Positions 1 to 12,900 of a DNA stretch of 64,000 nt are shown here, piece after piece; the first letter of the stretch is position 1; each line of letters begins with the position of its first letter. The translations under genes and the position numbers were made by a program. The notes under the pieces are model-generated. The model was not told where the DNA came from. It searched no databases and saw nothing but the letters and a program-made list of their open reading frames with translations. Source of the stretch: Psoroptes ovis (taxonomy: Eukaryota > Arthropoda > Arachnida > Sarcoptiformes > Psoroptidae); contig PQWQ01000004.1 of assembly GCA_002943765.1 (NCBI GenBank), positions 4,464,001 through 4,528,000 on the forward strand. The letters are read 5' to 3'.

Positions 1-2857
1 ACGACCATGATCCCAACGGATCAACGAGCTGATGGATTGTGTGCCACGACATACTGGCCATTTAATTTTGTAATATAAATTTTCAATATCGGCATTGAAA
101 CCAAATGAATATATTTTACCAATCGATTGTAGCAAATAAAACAATTGATTTTTCTCACTTTTTTTCATCAAACTCAGATAATTATGGTCTTTGTAATAAC
201 GTTTGAAGATTGAATTAAACAATGAGTGGGGTGCTATCTCGATACATAATGATTTACTTGCTATCTGTTTCATGCCTTCTTCGAAATATACAGGATTCTG
301 TAAATTATTCACAAAATATTTGCCTGTTGCGTATGCTACATCGTAGTCATGATTTGTTTGTTCTGCGGAATGACTGCAAACTGATGTTGTTATCCATTTG
401 TTACTACGTTTTTTAGGCTCATCAATTATTTGGTCAAGTTTTTCCAACATTTTATGGGCAATTTTCTTCATTTCAGCACTATGATATGGAAAATCGCCAC
501 CATTGATTTCTCTAACAAATATATTATCTGTCCTTAATTGTTCAATGAATTGAATCATAGATTGATAATGGCCAGATATTGTGACTGAATTGTGTCCATT
601 ATGACAAGCAATATAAATATTATTAGGCAATATTTTTTCCAGTTCTTTCACAGACATGCCAACAGCAGCCATCAAACCTTTTGGTAGCAATGATTTTGAA
701 TCTTGTACAGTTTTACCACGCCAATATGATGTCAAAATGGCTTGTTTAGCTGTCAAACAATTATCAGCATATGCACAGGCTATTTCACCAAATGAATGCC
801 CAATAAAACCGCTAATTGGTAAGTTTAATAATTTGATTACATCATATAGTGCAATTTGCATTGATGTTATCGACACAAATGAATTGATTGTGCAATTATT
901 ATCATCATGATTGTCCATCTGATCATTTAAAATTAATTTTTTCAGATCAATTCCATATTCTTTCAAAATTGCAGCACTATTTTCAATTGATTCGGCAAAC
1001 GTTTTCATGTTCATCAATTGTTTAGCCATACCATTCCATTGTGATCCCATGCCAGTGAATATAAGCCATAATTGTGACTGCTGTTGTTGTTGATTATGAT
1101 CAATAGTTCGGTGATATCTAAGATGATTATTTGTTAATTTTTCGATAATCATAAATCCTCGGTATGGAAAATTGGTGGATCCTTTAATGAGAGTTGTTTT
1201 CATAGAATCATTTAAAAGTGCTAGGAAATCATTATTCACTTTTAGAGGATTATTTTCGATGAAATCGAATATCAACTGAATTGAATGTTCAGTTCGACCA
1301 CAGACATTGATCAATCTAGGTATTGAATTGAATATATCATTCGAATAAATTTGTTCATTTTTCGATAAAATTTTATCATTAATTTGTAGTAATGCATGGG
1401 CATTGACGCCACCAACACCGAATGAATTGACTCCAATGATTTTACCATTGAACGGTTGATTTTGGACAATCGGTTCGATTGTTTTATGCAAACATTCAAT
1501 TTCAGGTTTCGGTTCATTGTAATGTAAATTAGCTGGAATAATATTATTCTCAAAAATAATAATCGCTTTTGCTATCGAACATAGTCCTGATGCACCTTCA
1601 GTGTGTCCCATATTACTTTTGACAGCACCCATCAATAATTTGTCCTGAATTAAAATGAATTAATCCAATCATAATTAAATTAGAAAAAACAAAAAAGAAA
1701 AAAGAATTACTTTACGATCAGTACAATATGCTTGCGAGACTGCTTTCGTTTCTTGTGGATCACCAACATATGTTCCAGTGCCATGTGATTCAAAGTAATC
1801 AATATCTTGGGGCGAAATGCCAGCTTCTTGATATGTTTCAATCATTAAATTTCTTTGTCTTAGCCAAAACGGTGAGAAAAGACCGATCGTTTTGAAACCA
1901 TCTGTATTTGTTTTGGCATGTAAAATGGTGGCATATATTCGTTTTGCTTTACTTTTGAGCATCAAAAATAATGATCCCACTGTCTCCGATCGCACGAAAC
2001 CGTCAGCATTTTTATCGAATACTTTGCATTTACCGTCTTTGGACAAAAGACCCAGTGAATGATAAACATAATTGGAATATGGTGCCAAACAAATATTACT
2101 ACTGGCAACAATTGCCATCTCACATATGCCATTTCGCAAATCTTGCACAGCATTTGCCATCGCTACCATACTGGATGAACAAGCTGTATCGATTACAGTG
2201 CTTGGGCCATTAAAATCGAATAAAAATGATATACGATTGGCAAGTAATGCTCTTGATGAGCCATACACCCAAAATGCTGCATCTTTGGTGCGTATGTCAC
2301 TGAAATCATCTTGTGGTATTGCTTCTGCATTGGCTGTTTATGATTATTCGGTTAATTTGAATAACCAAAGAATTGCTGTTTGCATCAATTCACTTACCAA
2401 CAGTATTTATTCCGACGTAGACACCAGTTTTAGTGCCTCGAATATGTTGTGGCGCAATGCCAGCATCAGCGATCGCTTCGTATGTTGTTTCCAATATGAT
2501 GCGAGATCCTGGTTCCATCGTGTCAGCCAATATGGGAATGGTACAAAAATAAGAATTATCAAAAAATTCCAAATTTTTGATTTTTCCACTACGTGAAGTT
2601 TGGTCATTGTATAATCCTGATTAGAAAGTGATAATTAATTAAAAGTGTAGTTTGAATGTAAAACAATTACCAATAGGCCAGCGGCGTTCATCACATGTGA
2701 CCATATCAATATTTTCTAATAAGTTTTTGGTCAGTTCATCTAAATTATCCGACTCCGGAAAACGACCACCAATACCACTGATAACGATGTCATCGTTGAT
2801 TGGCCATATTTTTTTCTTACAATTTGGCCAACTTAAATCAATATTTGTATCATCCAT
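1..2857 (-). CDS. FASN: Animal type I fatty acid synthase, 5' part (KS and MAT domains), cut by left edge
   Basis: Cytosolic multifunctional enzyme that builds palmitate from acetyl-CoA and malonyl-CoA. Exons on the minus strand are 2857-2671, 2616-2398, 2333-1711 and 1644-1; introns of 54, 64 and 66 nt all have GT/AG ends. The join gives 891 residues in an unbroken frame. Residues 1-~410 are the beta-ketoacyl synthase. It opens with DDIVISGIGGRFPES and YNDQTSRSGK, has the active-site cysteine in DTACSSSM near residue 187, and has the two catalytic histidines in ESHGTGTYVGDP and VGGVNAHALL. Residues ~490-810 are the malonyl/acetyl transferase, with FTGMGSQWNGM and the nucleophile serine in GHSFGE near residue 627. 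The order and wording follow vertebrate FASN rather than bacterial or modular PKS. The dehydratase, reductases, ACP and thioesterase must lie left of the window. The linker holds a short Gln run. The ATG at 2857 is the first methionine and precedes the conserved KS start, as in the family. Confidence 0.95.
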
Positions 2858-4171
2858 TTTTGAATTTGATCAATCAAAAGACAAAATCTGAATGAACAAG
2901 TTCTAAATTGACAATTTAATAGAAATGATTTCGGATTAAAAAATTTCATAGCTGAACTATCGATTTAATTGTTAATTATAATGATTGATCAAAAGAGTTT
3001 TATGACCTCTTCAAATCGAACCAAATCATTGGACTGTAAAACTCAAATAATTGAATCAATCATTATTTTAAATTTTTATTTCCAAAAACAATTAATGGTA
3101 TTTTAGCTAAAATCATCTCATTATTTTTGTTTTCAAAATTTTAATCGATCAAAGAAAGGAAAAAAGAAATTGAAACAAAATAATTTTATTTAATATAAGA
3201 AAAATTAATAATTATCATCATAATAATAATTGAATCAATTTGAGATTAAAATTATTGTTGATTATTATTATTATCAAAGTTCAAAAGCAAACATTTTCAT
3301 CTTTTAATGTAAGGTGGTTATATTTTTGTCGGTTCAATAGATTTTTCTAATTGATCGCTTTATTCATATTTAATCATTTTAATTATCAGATTTGTGCTTA
3401 TTTAATTATCGATTAATTCACTGGCTACTTTTTATTTAGGCAATTTTCAATCATTTTATCTTGAAGCTGACTCGATTATCATTACCGAAATCATCGGTTC
3501 TATGCATAAATGATGATTGCTGCCAATACTGAATCATGTGTTTTTGATTGCTGAAAAACAAACATAAAAATATCACTGAATGCATTTTTTGTCATGACGA
3601 TATTTTCATAAACAGTCATTTTCAAATAAATATGTATCAATATATTTCGTTTCGTTTTTTAAGTTTTTACATAACGATTCCATTTGTGTGTATCAGTGAC
3701 AAAATTGATAGATTTTCATTTAGATTTGAGATAACGATAACGATAATGATAATAATAATAATAATACAAATCTTGTTGCAGTGTATTATGACCATAGAGT
3801 GCCATTTCATTTCTTATTGAGGATTTTGATTTAAAAAATATTTTTATCAGACACATTCAATGATGAATTTGATAAGCAAATATTTATAAATTTATGCGAT
3901 TCATTAATGACAAAAAGTGTATATATGAGTGTGATTGCCTCAGCTTTGCATGCTCTACCAGTTATATTTTGATAAAATGAAATATTATTTTTATTAAAGA
4001 GTTCAATCATTTTTTACAAACAATTAAAATTTACAAATATGATTTAATATTGTGTAACAATGTGTATAACAATGATTCGTATCAGATATGAATGAGGCAA
4101 AAATAAAATTAAAAATTTTCACATGTCTAACTGTATGTACGTGTGTTGGATTCAAATCAATTGATGAGACG
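2858..4171. other. Intergenic, between FASN start and UBL3 end
   Basis: About 1.3 kb of AT-rich sequence upstream of the fatty acid synthase. It should hold that gene's promoter and leader and the 3' UTR of UBL3. It contains a short (TAA)n-like run near 3746-3768. I see no coding potential or RNA gene. Confidence 0.6.
3990..3995 (-). terminator. Candidate polyadenylation signal for UBL3
   Basis: AATAAA on the minus strand, 177 nt past the UBL3 stop codon. The position fits a short 3' UTR. In such AT-rich DNA the hexamer also occurs by chance, so support is modest. Confidence 0.35.
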
Positions 4172-4852
4172 TTAAAGAATTGAACATGAACCTAAACAAC
4201 TACAGCATCCATTACTTCCATCTTTACTTTTAGGGCAATTATCTGTACAAGTGATGCAAAAATTCAATATTTACTCTTATAAATTTGTCTCAAATTAAAT
4301 TACTACCTTGTGAATTGACTTTTGGTAAATTTTCTCTGGGCACCAGGTGCATTACTGTCGTTTTTCCTAAAGGTAATTGTAATACTAAGAAAACAAAATA
4401 AAATTATTGAATTTAATCTATTTTCATAAATGACATACTTCCTAATGTAACGTTTTCGTGTAAAAATCTGCCTTGAAATATCAATCTCAGGATTTCTGGT
4501 CTTGGTACTGTTTGATCGGCCCAGTCTATCGACAAATGAAGCGAAATTTGATTTTAAAAATGAAATGTATTAAATTCATTATTACCATCAGGCCAATTAT
4601 TGAAAACGAATTGAGCTATATCAGCAGCTGAATCACTTGGTCTAAAATAATAACAAAAATAAAAATTTAAAATTCTTGCACGATTGTCTTGAATAAAATA
4701 CATACGAAAATATGAAATCTTTTGCTTTACCACTTTCACCATATGCTGGCATTATCAAACGTAGATTAATCTATCAAAAAAAACATTCAAAGTCAAACTC
4801 GAAAAAACGATGATCAATAACATACCTTATCCGATGGTATTGAATGAGCCAT
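4172..4852 (-). CDS. UBL3: Ubiquitin-like protein 3 (membrane-anchored ubiquitin-fold protein)
   Basis: A 127-residue protein from six small exons: 4852-4826, 4770-4706, 4641-4586, 4525-4439, 4384-4307 and 4242-4172. The introns are 54-64 nt with GT/AG ends and consistent phase. Residues 10-~105 are a ubiquitin fold closely matching animal UBL3: INLRLIMP, FIFSPSDSAADIAQFVFNNW, then ILRLIFQGRFLHENVTLG and LPLGKTTVMHLVPRENLP. The C terminus is Cys-rich (GCCSCLGSCSIL) and ends in CSIL, a CAAX-type prenylation box. In known UBL3/MUB proteins the terminal cysteines anchor the protein to the plasma membrane and mark cargo for small extracellular vesicles. The protein is slightly longer than the human one (117 aa) because of the Cys/Ser-rich tail. 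The start is the only ATG upstream of the fold. It lies on the same strand as FASN, with 1.3 kb between them. Confidence 0.95.
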
Positions 4853-7800
4853 AGTTATATTTGTTTATATTTGAATTTTCGGTTTTCGTCGTAAATCAAT
4901 CAACAAAAATGACTTATTCCCAAAATCGGCTTGAATGAAATAAAAAATTATATTCAAATGAAATTGTTTTCAAATTAGTATGGATATTTTCATTTATCAC
5001 ATACATCACACCATAATGAGTATTACACTCGGTAATAAGCATTTGAGATAATTCAATTCTAATGATAAATCGAATGAAATTTGCATGTTAAAAAATAAAG
5101 TTTATTGATTTGTTGTAAATTTATTTGTTATAAATAAATTTAAAACTAAATGCTCAAATCTATTCCACATTCGTTGAGATTCTTTTTCCAATTGATCTTA
5201 GTCATCTAATTTTGACATTTCACATTTGACAAATATTCAAATAATAAAGAATTGGCCATCAATCAACAATAACATTGTAATTTAAACAAATAAATTCAAG
5301 ATAATAATTATAAAATATCTGAATACAAATAAACATAGTCACAAAATGATTTATATTATTTTAATGGGTCTAGGACGCACATTTGTTTCTCGCTTTGAAA
5401 ATTTAATGAGAAGAGAAACAATGAAAGATAGTTACATATTTAGTATGACTGTTATTTATTTTCAAAATAAATGAATGAATGCATCAACATCATAAATTTG
5501 ATCGTATGAATGGCAATGACCATGTCTGTTTATCGTTACGTTCATTTTGCAAATAGAAACTTAATTCATACAGGTGAAAATACCATTGAAATGTAAATAT
5601 TGAATTAATGGAATCGATTATTTCAATAAAACTCTTCATTACATACAGCATTTGTTAAAAGATTATTATCATATGTTAATATATACATTCAAAACAAAAC
5701 CTTGCTTCTCAACATTCAATGTCGAATATTGATTGCATTGTTCAAATGTTTTCGAATGTAATAAAATGTAATTTTTATTACGATGAAATCGATATTGCCA
5801 AAATTCTGTAATTCAAACAGAATAATTGCGAGCCTCTTTAAAAAAAAAATATTGTCAAAAAATCGATCAAATGAGTGGAAGGAAAAATATATTGAGTGAT
5901 GGATTAATGAGAGAATCAATGAAAAATGACTATCATTATTATATATCTTCGAACATAGCTATGAATAAAAATAATAATCAACAAGATTGATTCATTATGT
6001 GTTTATGAATGTCAATTGGAAAAATCAATCGGAGTACCAGGAAAATGTAATAATAATCCTTTGTCATTTATTTGTTGCTATGCATTCGAGAATAATGATT
6101 AATGATATTAATTGATGACAGAGGTGAATGTTTTTCATTCCAAATCGAAAATAAAAATGAAACATCAAAGTGTTGACCTCATTTTGATGAAATATGGTGT
6201 ATTCAACGTTCAGAATTGCAATTAAAATTAATTAAATAAAAATTTGTTTTCATTTTGTTGTCGTTATGAGTATTTTGAAGTTGATTAATTAATGAAGAAA
6301 AATCATTTCATAATGTTGAAAATTCAATTTTTAATTGGTTGATTATATAGATACGAATACATACGTTTATTTTGTTTTTGAGTAAAAGTTTTTGGAGAAA
6401 TCAATTGAAAAATTGATTTTTTTAATGAAATTCTCGAAATCTTGAATTATGAAATATTCATTCCACGAATGTTTTTCTGCCATCTGAAAAATGAATTCAT
6501 TGAAGGACGACTATTTTCAATGTGAACAGTGTGAAATTGAAAATATCAAAAATTGATCAAATTAATGGCAGATATTAGCCCATTTATTTATCGTAATGGT
6601 TGATGATATTATCCCAAACAATATCAACGCAAACAAAATAATCAACATCCGATTTATCAATCAATGAGCAAAAAAATTAGGGAGAAAAACAGATTGATTG
6701 ATTGAAAATGAATATGTTCATATAAAAAACAAAATGATTGTTTCTTCTTTTATCACATTCATTTTACAAATGCAAACACAAATTTCAATTAATTTGGAAA
6801 AAATTGATAAATTGAATCGATTATCAATTTTTGCCTTTTACCCTTCTGAATTGTGAATCGACTGATTGATCGACAGAAAATTATCGAAGATATGAGTATT
6901 GAGAAATATAATTGCAATCTGCTCATTAAATATGAAAAATACATCCGTATACATATTGAGAAATGGCAAAAATAATACGGAAAATGAAAATTCACTGATA
7001 ATAAATGAAACTTTAAACAAATAAATCACATACAAAGCAATGTGGATAGAAAATCATTAATAAAATCAAATAACCGTAACATGAATTTAAGAAAAATTGA
7101 GTAAAAATTTTCAATATTTGAATTTTGAATCAACAAAAATCAATATTATTTTATTATTGGAACATTATAAAAACAAAATAAATAATAAATATGTGTGTTG
7201 CTGATGGCGTTTGCTATAGATTTTAATCAATTCAAATCATCAGCGATTTGATGATCGATGCTTGTTTGTTTCAAATGAATATGTTATATATAAATGAAAA
7301 CATACAAACATTTTTCATAATGAAATGAATGTATAACGCTTAGATTGTTAACAATTATATATAAATGCCAAAATTATATATGATCCGATATTGTGACAGC
7401 ACATTGGACGTAGAATGTCAATCGAATGTCTATCTATCGTTTACATTCAAGATAAAGATAATCGGAATTTTTTTTTGATTTTTTGTGTTATGAATTTGGC
7501 CTAGAAAAATGTTCAATTTGTGTGTGAAAGAAATATTTTTTCAAGAATTAATTTATTCATTTGTATTAATGCGAATAAATATCAAAGATTATTTCATTTC
7601 ATTCGCAATAAAATCCATAAATTCTTAATCAAAATTACTCTAATCCATTTGAATGATTCATTTTATTTTTCACAATAAATAATGAAATTTCAATAGATTT
7701 CTGGGAGAAAGACTTACATTTTTTCGTTGAAATTTTTGAAGAAAAGAAATTATGAGAAAATACACATCCAAAATGAAAAATATTACAATGGAAACTATGA

Positions 7801-8417
7801 CTTGATTGATTGAATTGTGAATGTAAAATCATTTGATTTTGGTGTTGAGTATATGAAATGAAATGGTTGTATTGATTGATTATTTTGAGTTATTTAAAAA
7901 TTAAATGAATGAATCTATGATAAAGTAGAATTTGATCACAAATAAATTGAATTATGATTAGTTTTTCATACAATTCAAGAAAAGTATGAAAAATTTGCAT
8001 TCAATTTATGATTATCATTAATCCTCAAATATCAATCAGTATTCAGTAATGAATTGATTTATGCATGAAGAATGAACTTCATTTGAGTATTTTATTTATT
8101 TTGCAAATAAAATTGGAACAAAACAAAATAATAATATATGAACAATGATCATAATTACAATCAATATATGTTTGTCCGTATAAACGATTCAATGTTTGAC
8201 ATACAAACAACGAACATTACGCATAGAAACAAACCACAATTTTTTGGTGTATCCAGTTTTTTCTTTAATCTATTTTCATGTATTTTTCCATCCAACTATT
8301 CGTATTTCTTTACCATTCTGTCTGTTGATCAGTTGTTTCATATTTAAATTTGTTTAACTACATTTATCATTTACTATTCCAATTACTGCTATTATTTTTT
8401 CGTGCGTACTTTTTGAA
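4853..8417. other. Long AT-rich intergenic stretch
   Basis: About 3.6 kb between UBL3 and the repeat upstream of the DUSP12-like gene. It is dominated by A/T runs and ATTG/ATCA-rich simple sequence. Open frames here are short, lack domain-like residues and are full of Asn/Ile/Phe. I find no tRNA-like B box and no transposon frame. Confidence 0.6.
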
Positions 8418-8717
8418 CGGCTAGATACTAACCGAAAATCGTACCACTACTGCAAGTCTTTTAAATTCTCATCACCTCAAAAAGTAGTAGTCTTATTCAA
8501 AGCCAGACTATTTTTATTTTGTTTTTGTTTTGATTTATTCCAATGTATTAATTCATGCGTCTACCTTTTCATTTAATGATTGGCTAGAAACTAAGTAAAA
8601 ACCGTACTACTACTGCATGTGTTTTCAATTTCTATCATTACAAAAGGTAGTAGTTTTATTTAAAGTGAAAATATTTTGTTTTGATTTATTCAAATGTATT
8701 ATTTAATGATTGGCTAG
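8418..8717. repeat. Diverged tandem repeat, two copies plus a partial third
   Basis: Copy A runs about 8418-8550 and copy B about 8581-8701. Both open with GGCTAGANACTAA, continue through (GTAC)CACTACTGCA and TAGTAGT, and close with TTTTGATTTATTC.AATGTATTA. A 17-base exact match (8571-8587 and 8701-8717) starts a third, truncated unit. Inside each copy, ACTACT-type and AGTAGT-type arms (for example 8606-8613 and 8647-8654) can pair as a short hairpin. It lies directly upstream of the DUSP12-like gene. It matches no element I recognise. Confidence 0.7.
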
Positions 8718-8769
8718 GAACACCGTTAGCGAAAATTCAGAATTCCGTTTAAAATTAATTGTAATTAAT

Positions 8770-8828
8770 GTAAGTAGAATTTGCGAAAAAATTTTTACCA
8801 AAATGAACCTGATTCTTTTCCTTCGCAG
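8770..8828 (+). other. Probable 59-nt leader intron of the DUSP12-like gene
   Basis: GTAAGT at 8770 and a pyrimidine-rich TTCTTTTCCTTCGCAG ending at 8828 are strong splice sites. The length matches the other introns in the window. Removing it leaves the first ATG at 8838, ten bases into the next exon. Confidence 0.6.
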
Positions 8829-8837
8829 TCACATTCA

Positions 8838-9785
8838 ATGAATCGAGGAGAAAATAAAATTTGCAAAATTATTGATGGATTATTCATTTCATCATATGAT
8901 GTATTATCGAATGAAAATATATTGACATCATTCAGAATAAATAGAATCATATCTGTGATGTCATTCCAACCAATCATTAATGTTTCGGTTGGCATAAAAT
9001 TATATTATTTTGAGTTAGATGATAGTTTAGATGAAGATTTATTAATGTCAAATAATAATTTATTGTCTCAAACATACCATTTAATTGATGAGGCATTGAA
9101 TAATGATGAAAATATTTTGATAAATTGTCATAATGGTATTTCACGTAGTTCATCGATTATTATCGCATATTTAATGAAAAAAAATCAATCGACATTTTTG
9201 AATGAGTTCAAATTCATTCAATCAAAATATTCAAAAGCTTTTCCAAATGAAAATTTTCAGCATCAATTATCGTTATACGAAAGGATTAATTATGATTATG
9301 ATATGAATAATCAAATATTACAATATCATTTATTCAATAAGCTTATTGATGCATTCACAAATGGAAACATCGATAAATTTGAATATTATTTAAAAATATA
9401 TCGCAATCATTTCATCAATCGAAAATTAGTTGATTCTTATTCTAATGAAAATAAGTTTATTAGGTGTCAATCATGTAGACGAACATTATTCATTAGCAGA
9501 GACATAATCAAAGAAAATGATTATGTATCTGTCAGGAAAAATATAATTAATATTGTAATCGTCGATTGGATTGTTGAACATCATTCATGCTATTTTAGAA
9601 AGAATATTTTCAATGGCAAAATTAATTGTCCCAAATGTCGTACGAAATTGGGAAAATTTAATTATGAAAAGCCATTCAATTATTTAAATTATAATTTAAA
9701 TATGAACTCAAATGAAATAACAACAAAAATTCCATTAGTATTTCAAATAATATCGTCTAAAATTGATTTTTTTAATCAAATCTGA
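8838..9785 (+). CDS. DUSP12: Dual-specificity phosphatase of the DUSP12/YVH1 type, with altered signature
   Basis: A 315-residue protein in one coding exon. Residues ~8-145 form a dual-specificity phosphatase domain starting KICKIIDGLFISS, as in DUSP12. The P-loop is NCHNGISRSSS with the nucleophile at Cys97 and Arg103 (C-x5-R kept), but the normally invariant His before the Cys is Asn. The upstream LDDSLDED acidic loop can supply the general acid. The C-terminal third resembles the YVH1 zinc domain: RCQSCRRTLF, then HHSCYFRKN, then NCPKCRTKLGKFNYE. The last Cys pair of the family (C-x-CG after GxFNW) is missing. In yeast and human, YVH1/DUSP12 acts in 60S ribosome maturation. The reading frame is open upstream to 8781 but has no ATG there, and a leader intron probably ends at 8828, so I chose 8838. 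It converges on CERK with 127 bp between. It could be a diverged paralog rather than the single ortholog. Confidence 0.82.
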   Translation: MNRGENKICKIIDGLFISSYDVLSNENILTSFRINRIISVMSFQPIINVSVGIKLYYFELDDSLDEDLLMSNNNLLSQTYHLIDEALNNDENILINCHNGISRSSSIIIAYLMKKNQSTFLNEFKFIQSKYSKAFPNENFQHQLSLYERINYDYDMNNQILQYHLFNKLIDAFTNGNIDKFEYYLKIYRNHFINRKLVDSYSNENKFIRCQSCRRTLFISRDIIKENDYVSVRKNIINIVIVDWIVEHHSCYFRKNIFNGKINCPKCRTKLGKFNYEKPFNYLNYNLNMNSNEITTKIPLVFQIISSKIDFFNQI

Positions 9786-9792
9786 GAAATTA

Positions 9793-9798
9793 AATAAA
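9793..9798 (+). terminator. Candidate polyadenylation signal of the DUSP12-like gene
   Basis: AATAAA eight bases past the stop, with further copies to about 9835. The 127-bp gap to the opposing CERK stop means the two 3' UTRs are short or overlap. Confidence 0.4.
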
Positions 9799-9912
9799 AT
9801 TGAAATATTTTTGAAAATAGAAAATAAATAAATAAAATAGAAATCGGAATTGGTTCAGAGATGGATTCGAATAATTAGATAAATAAATATTGGTCACATT
9901 GGAATGTGAAAA

Positions 9913-12900
9913 TCAGCGACAAATATTGGAATGAGCCAATAATTGTCCCACATTGAAACCAGATGCATATAATTCGACTAATTGGCAATGTATTTTTACA
10001 TGGATCGCTGGTTCATTCACTATTTCACCATCACAGTTCCATACACTTGAACGTAAATGACCCCTTTTTTTAGCGATCGATTGTTTATGTTGTTGTTTTT
10101 GTTTGATTGATGTGCCATCAGTGATTGTATTATGATTGTCATTATCACCATAATCTTCATAACAATCATCGAATGTGTCGAAAAAATCATAATCAATCGA
10201 CTTTTCGACCATATAACCTTTACGTTTATGTCTTGTTGGCTCAACGATTGGATTGAATTCGAATTCACGTACACGATACGAATCAATAAAATCATAATCG
10301 AACTGCAAGATGATAAGCTCAAGCATTAATTGAATTAATCGATACAAATTTACAAGAGAAAACTTACAGGACTTTTATTGTGGAATGCAACACTGAATAA
10401 ATATTTGAAAAATTGAAAACGTGAACATTTTGATACCAGTATCAGATCAGCACAACCATTGCCAACATGTGCCATTGGTGACATGCCGTATTTGCTCATA
10501 TGACAACGACCTGATACGATCGCCGAATTGATTGCTAAAAATCTTCCTCGTATCGATATACAAGCTATTGATCATTAATTAAACAATATTAACTAATTAC
10601 AATTGATACAATTTTCACCATTTCAAATGATCAAACCTGGTGAATCCTCAACGCTTAATGTTGTTCGTGATTTGATTCCGGCTTGTTTACATGTGGTACA
10701 ACTAAATTTTCGAAAATAATTGTTCAAATTAAATAAAAGCATCAACAAACAAACAGATGAAACATACTTGATTCCACATGGATTATAATCTTTAGGCGAT
10801 CCATCATTTGGTTCTAAACAAATTTTGATCTCTCCACTGTACAAACGATGTTTGAGGAATTTTTTGATACCGGTCCAGTCATAACGTTTAGGACCCATCC
10901 AGCGTAAACGTTCAGATTCTTGAATAGTATCACCAAAAAATCCATAACCTAAAAATGAAGCTGTATAGCGAATCAATTGTTCATCGTCATTACGATTATG
11001 GACAGCACCGACATCAATACTAATTGTATGACCAATCACAATCGATAAAATGGAATGTATCGGATTTTTGTGGCCACAACTGGCATAAACGATGGCATCA
11101 GTGGAGCCAGCCGGTATAATGCCTAATTTAATAGTTGGCTTCTTAAGAACAGCATCAATATTATTGAAATCAATATTATTTTCTAATTGTGTTCTGATGA
11201 GAATACCATTCAATACTTCATTGAACATGCCATCACCACCAATACAAATGATGCCATCAAATTCATTTAATTGAGTTTTTTTTGATAAAATTCTACTCTT
11301 GGCTTGGTTGGCATGTTCAGTGATAATCACATTCGATTCAATACGTGTTATGTTCAAAATTGGTTTTATTTGTTTCTCAAATATTTTAATGCCATTTTTG
11401 CTTCCACCGAACGGATTTATAAATATTAATAAACGTTTTGGACGATCAAATACTGAAATGAATTAATGTAGACATTTGAAACAAATTGACAAGTCACCAA
11501 TTTGAAAATAAAACTTACATTCTAATTTAGAACGAATTGAATATGCTATTTCAGTTAATAATCTTGTTTCATTATTGATGGCTATGTCATTGTCATTATT
11601 ATCGATTTCATAATCTGTATCATTCTTAGAGAATGATACTGGCATAGGTTTTCGTTTGAAATCATTATTATGTGTACTAAGTGTTAATAATTGCAATTGA
11701 TATCCATCTTTATTGCATTTATCGTCTTCTGATACATAATAAATTCTAATAATCAATGGCCATTTGTCCGATGGGTTGATAACTGAGTTGCGATTTCTGG
11801 ACCATTCATTTAGATTATTATTAGTGTTCTTAACAGCAATACAATCACACATAAAAGGAATTGATGATTTTTTATTATGATAAGATTGGTTCATTTTTTT
11901 ATAACATTTACATATCCAAACGGCCATCATATTTGATAATTTAATGGTCACACGTTCTATGTGGAATCATTGAAAAATAAGAGTTCATTTATTTATTAGT
12001 TTTAATTATGATAAATAAACGCAAATCTACAGGAAGCGTATAGATTTCATTGAAACAAAAAACTTGTTGTCCATGAATTTGGCTCATGGTCTAATCAATT
12101 GGATCCTTTGCAGATGGAATAAGGAAGAATGAATTTCCTTCTTAAATAACTTGATAATTTTATAAATAAATATTCATGTGAAAAAATAATTGATTAAGGA
12201 CATTTGAATGATAATCATTCATCCATTTTATTAAGATGTTAGTACTTGAGCATCATTGCATTATTTGAACGAAATTAAAATTCACCTTCAAAGCTATTCA
12301 ATGTTTTCTTGCTAATTATTTTTTCATGGAATTATTCAACATACATGTCAATATACGCAAACATAATGCTTATATTAAATAATTTACAGCCAAAAAACAT
12401 ATTTATTGATTTATAAATAATTATCGATGATTATGTAATAATGGATGAGTTTGATAGCCTTCAATATGATTCGATTTGTTATGTCATCGAATCCATATAA
12501 AATTATTATCATTCAACAAAAAAAACATTGAAAATGATGATTATGATTCCAACATTGAATTAATTGAATGCTAAAATTATATATTATATTCCATTGACAG
12601 CAGTTAACATTCTTTTCAATATTTTGTTCAATGTAACATGTTTTAAATTTTGTGAATAAGTTTCAATGATAGATTCCTCATTGTTTTTTTATTGTTCCGT
12701 TATTTTTATTATTATTCAATGAATAAGATGTAAAATTTGATTTTATTCATTTTAAGAACATTTAAAATGGGCAAATAATTGAATAGAATTGAGTAATATA
12801 TAAAAATAGTAACAATTTTGATGTTTGACCTTTACAAATATTTAATTGAAAAGAAAACCATAGATTCTATGATGAATTGGTCTTATGATCCAAACAATGA

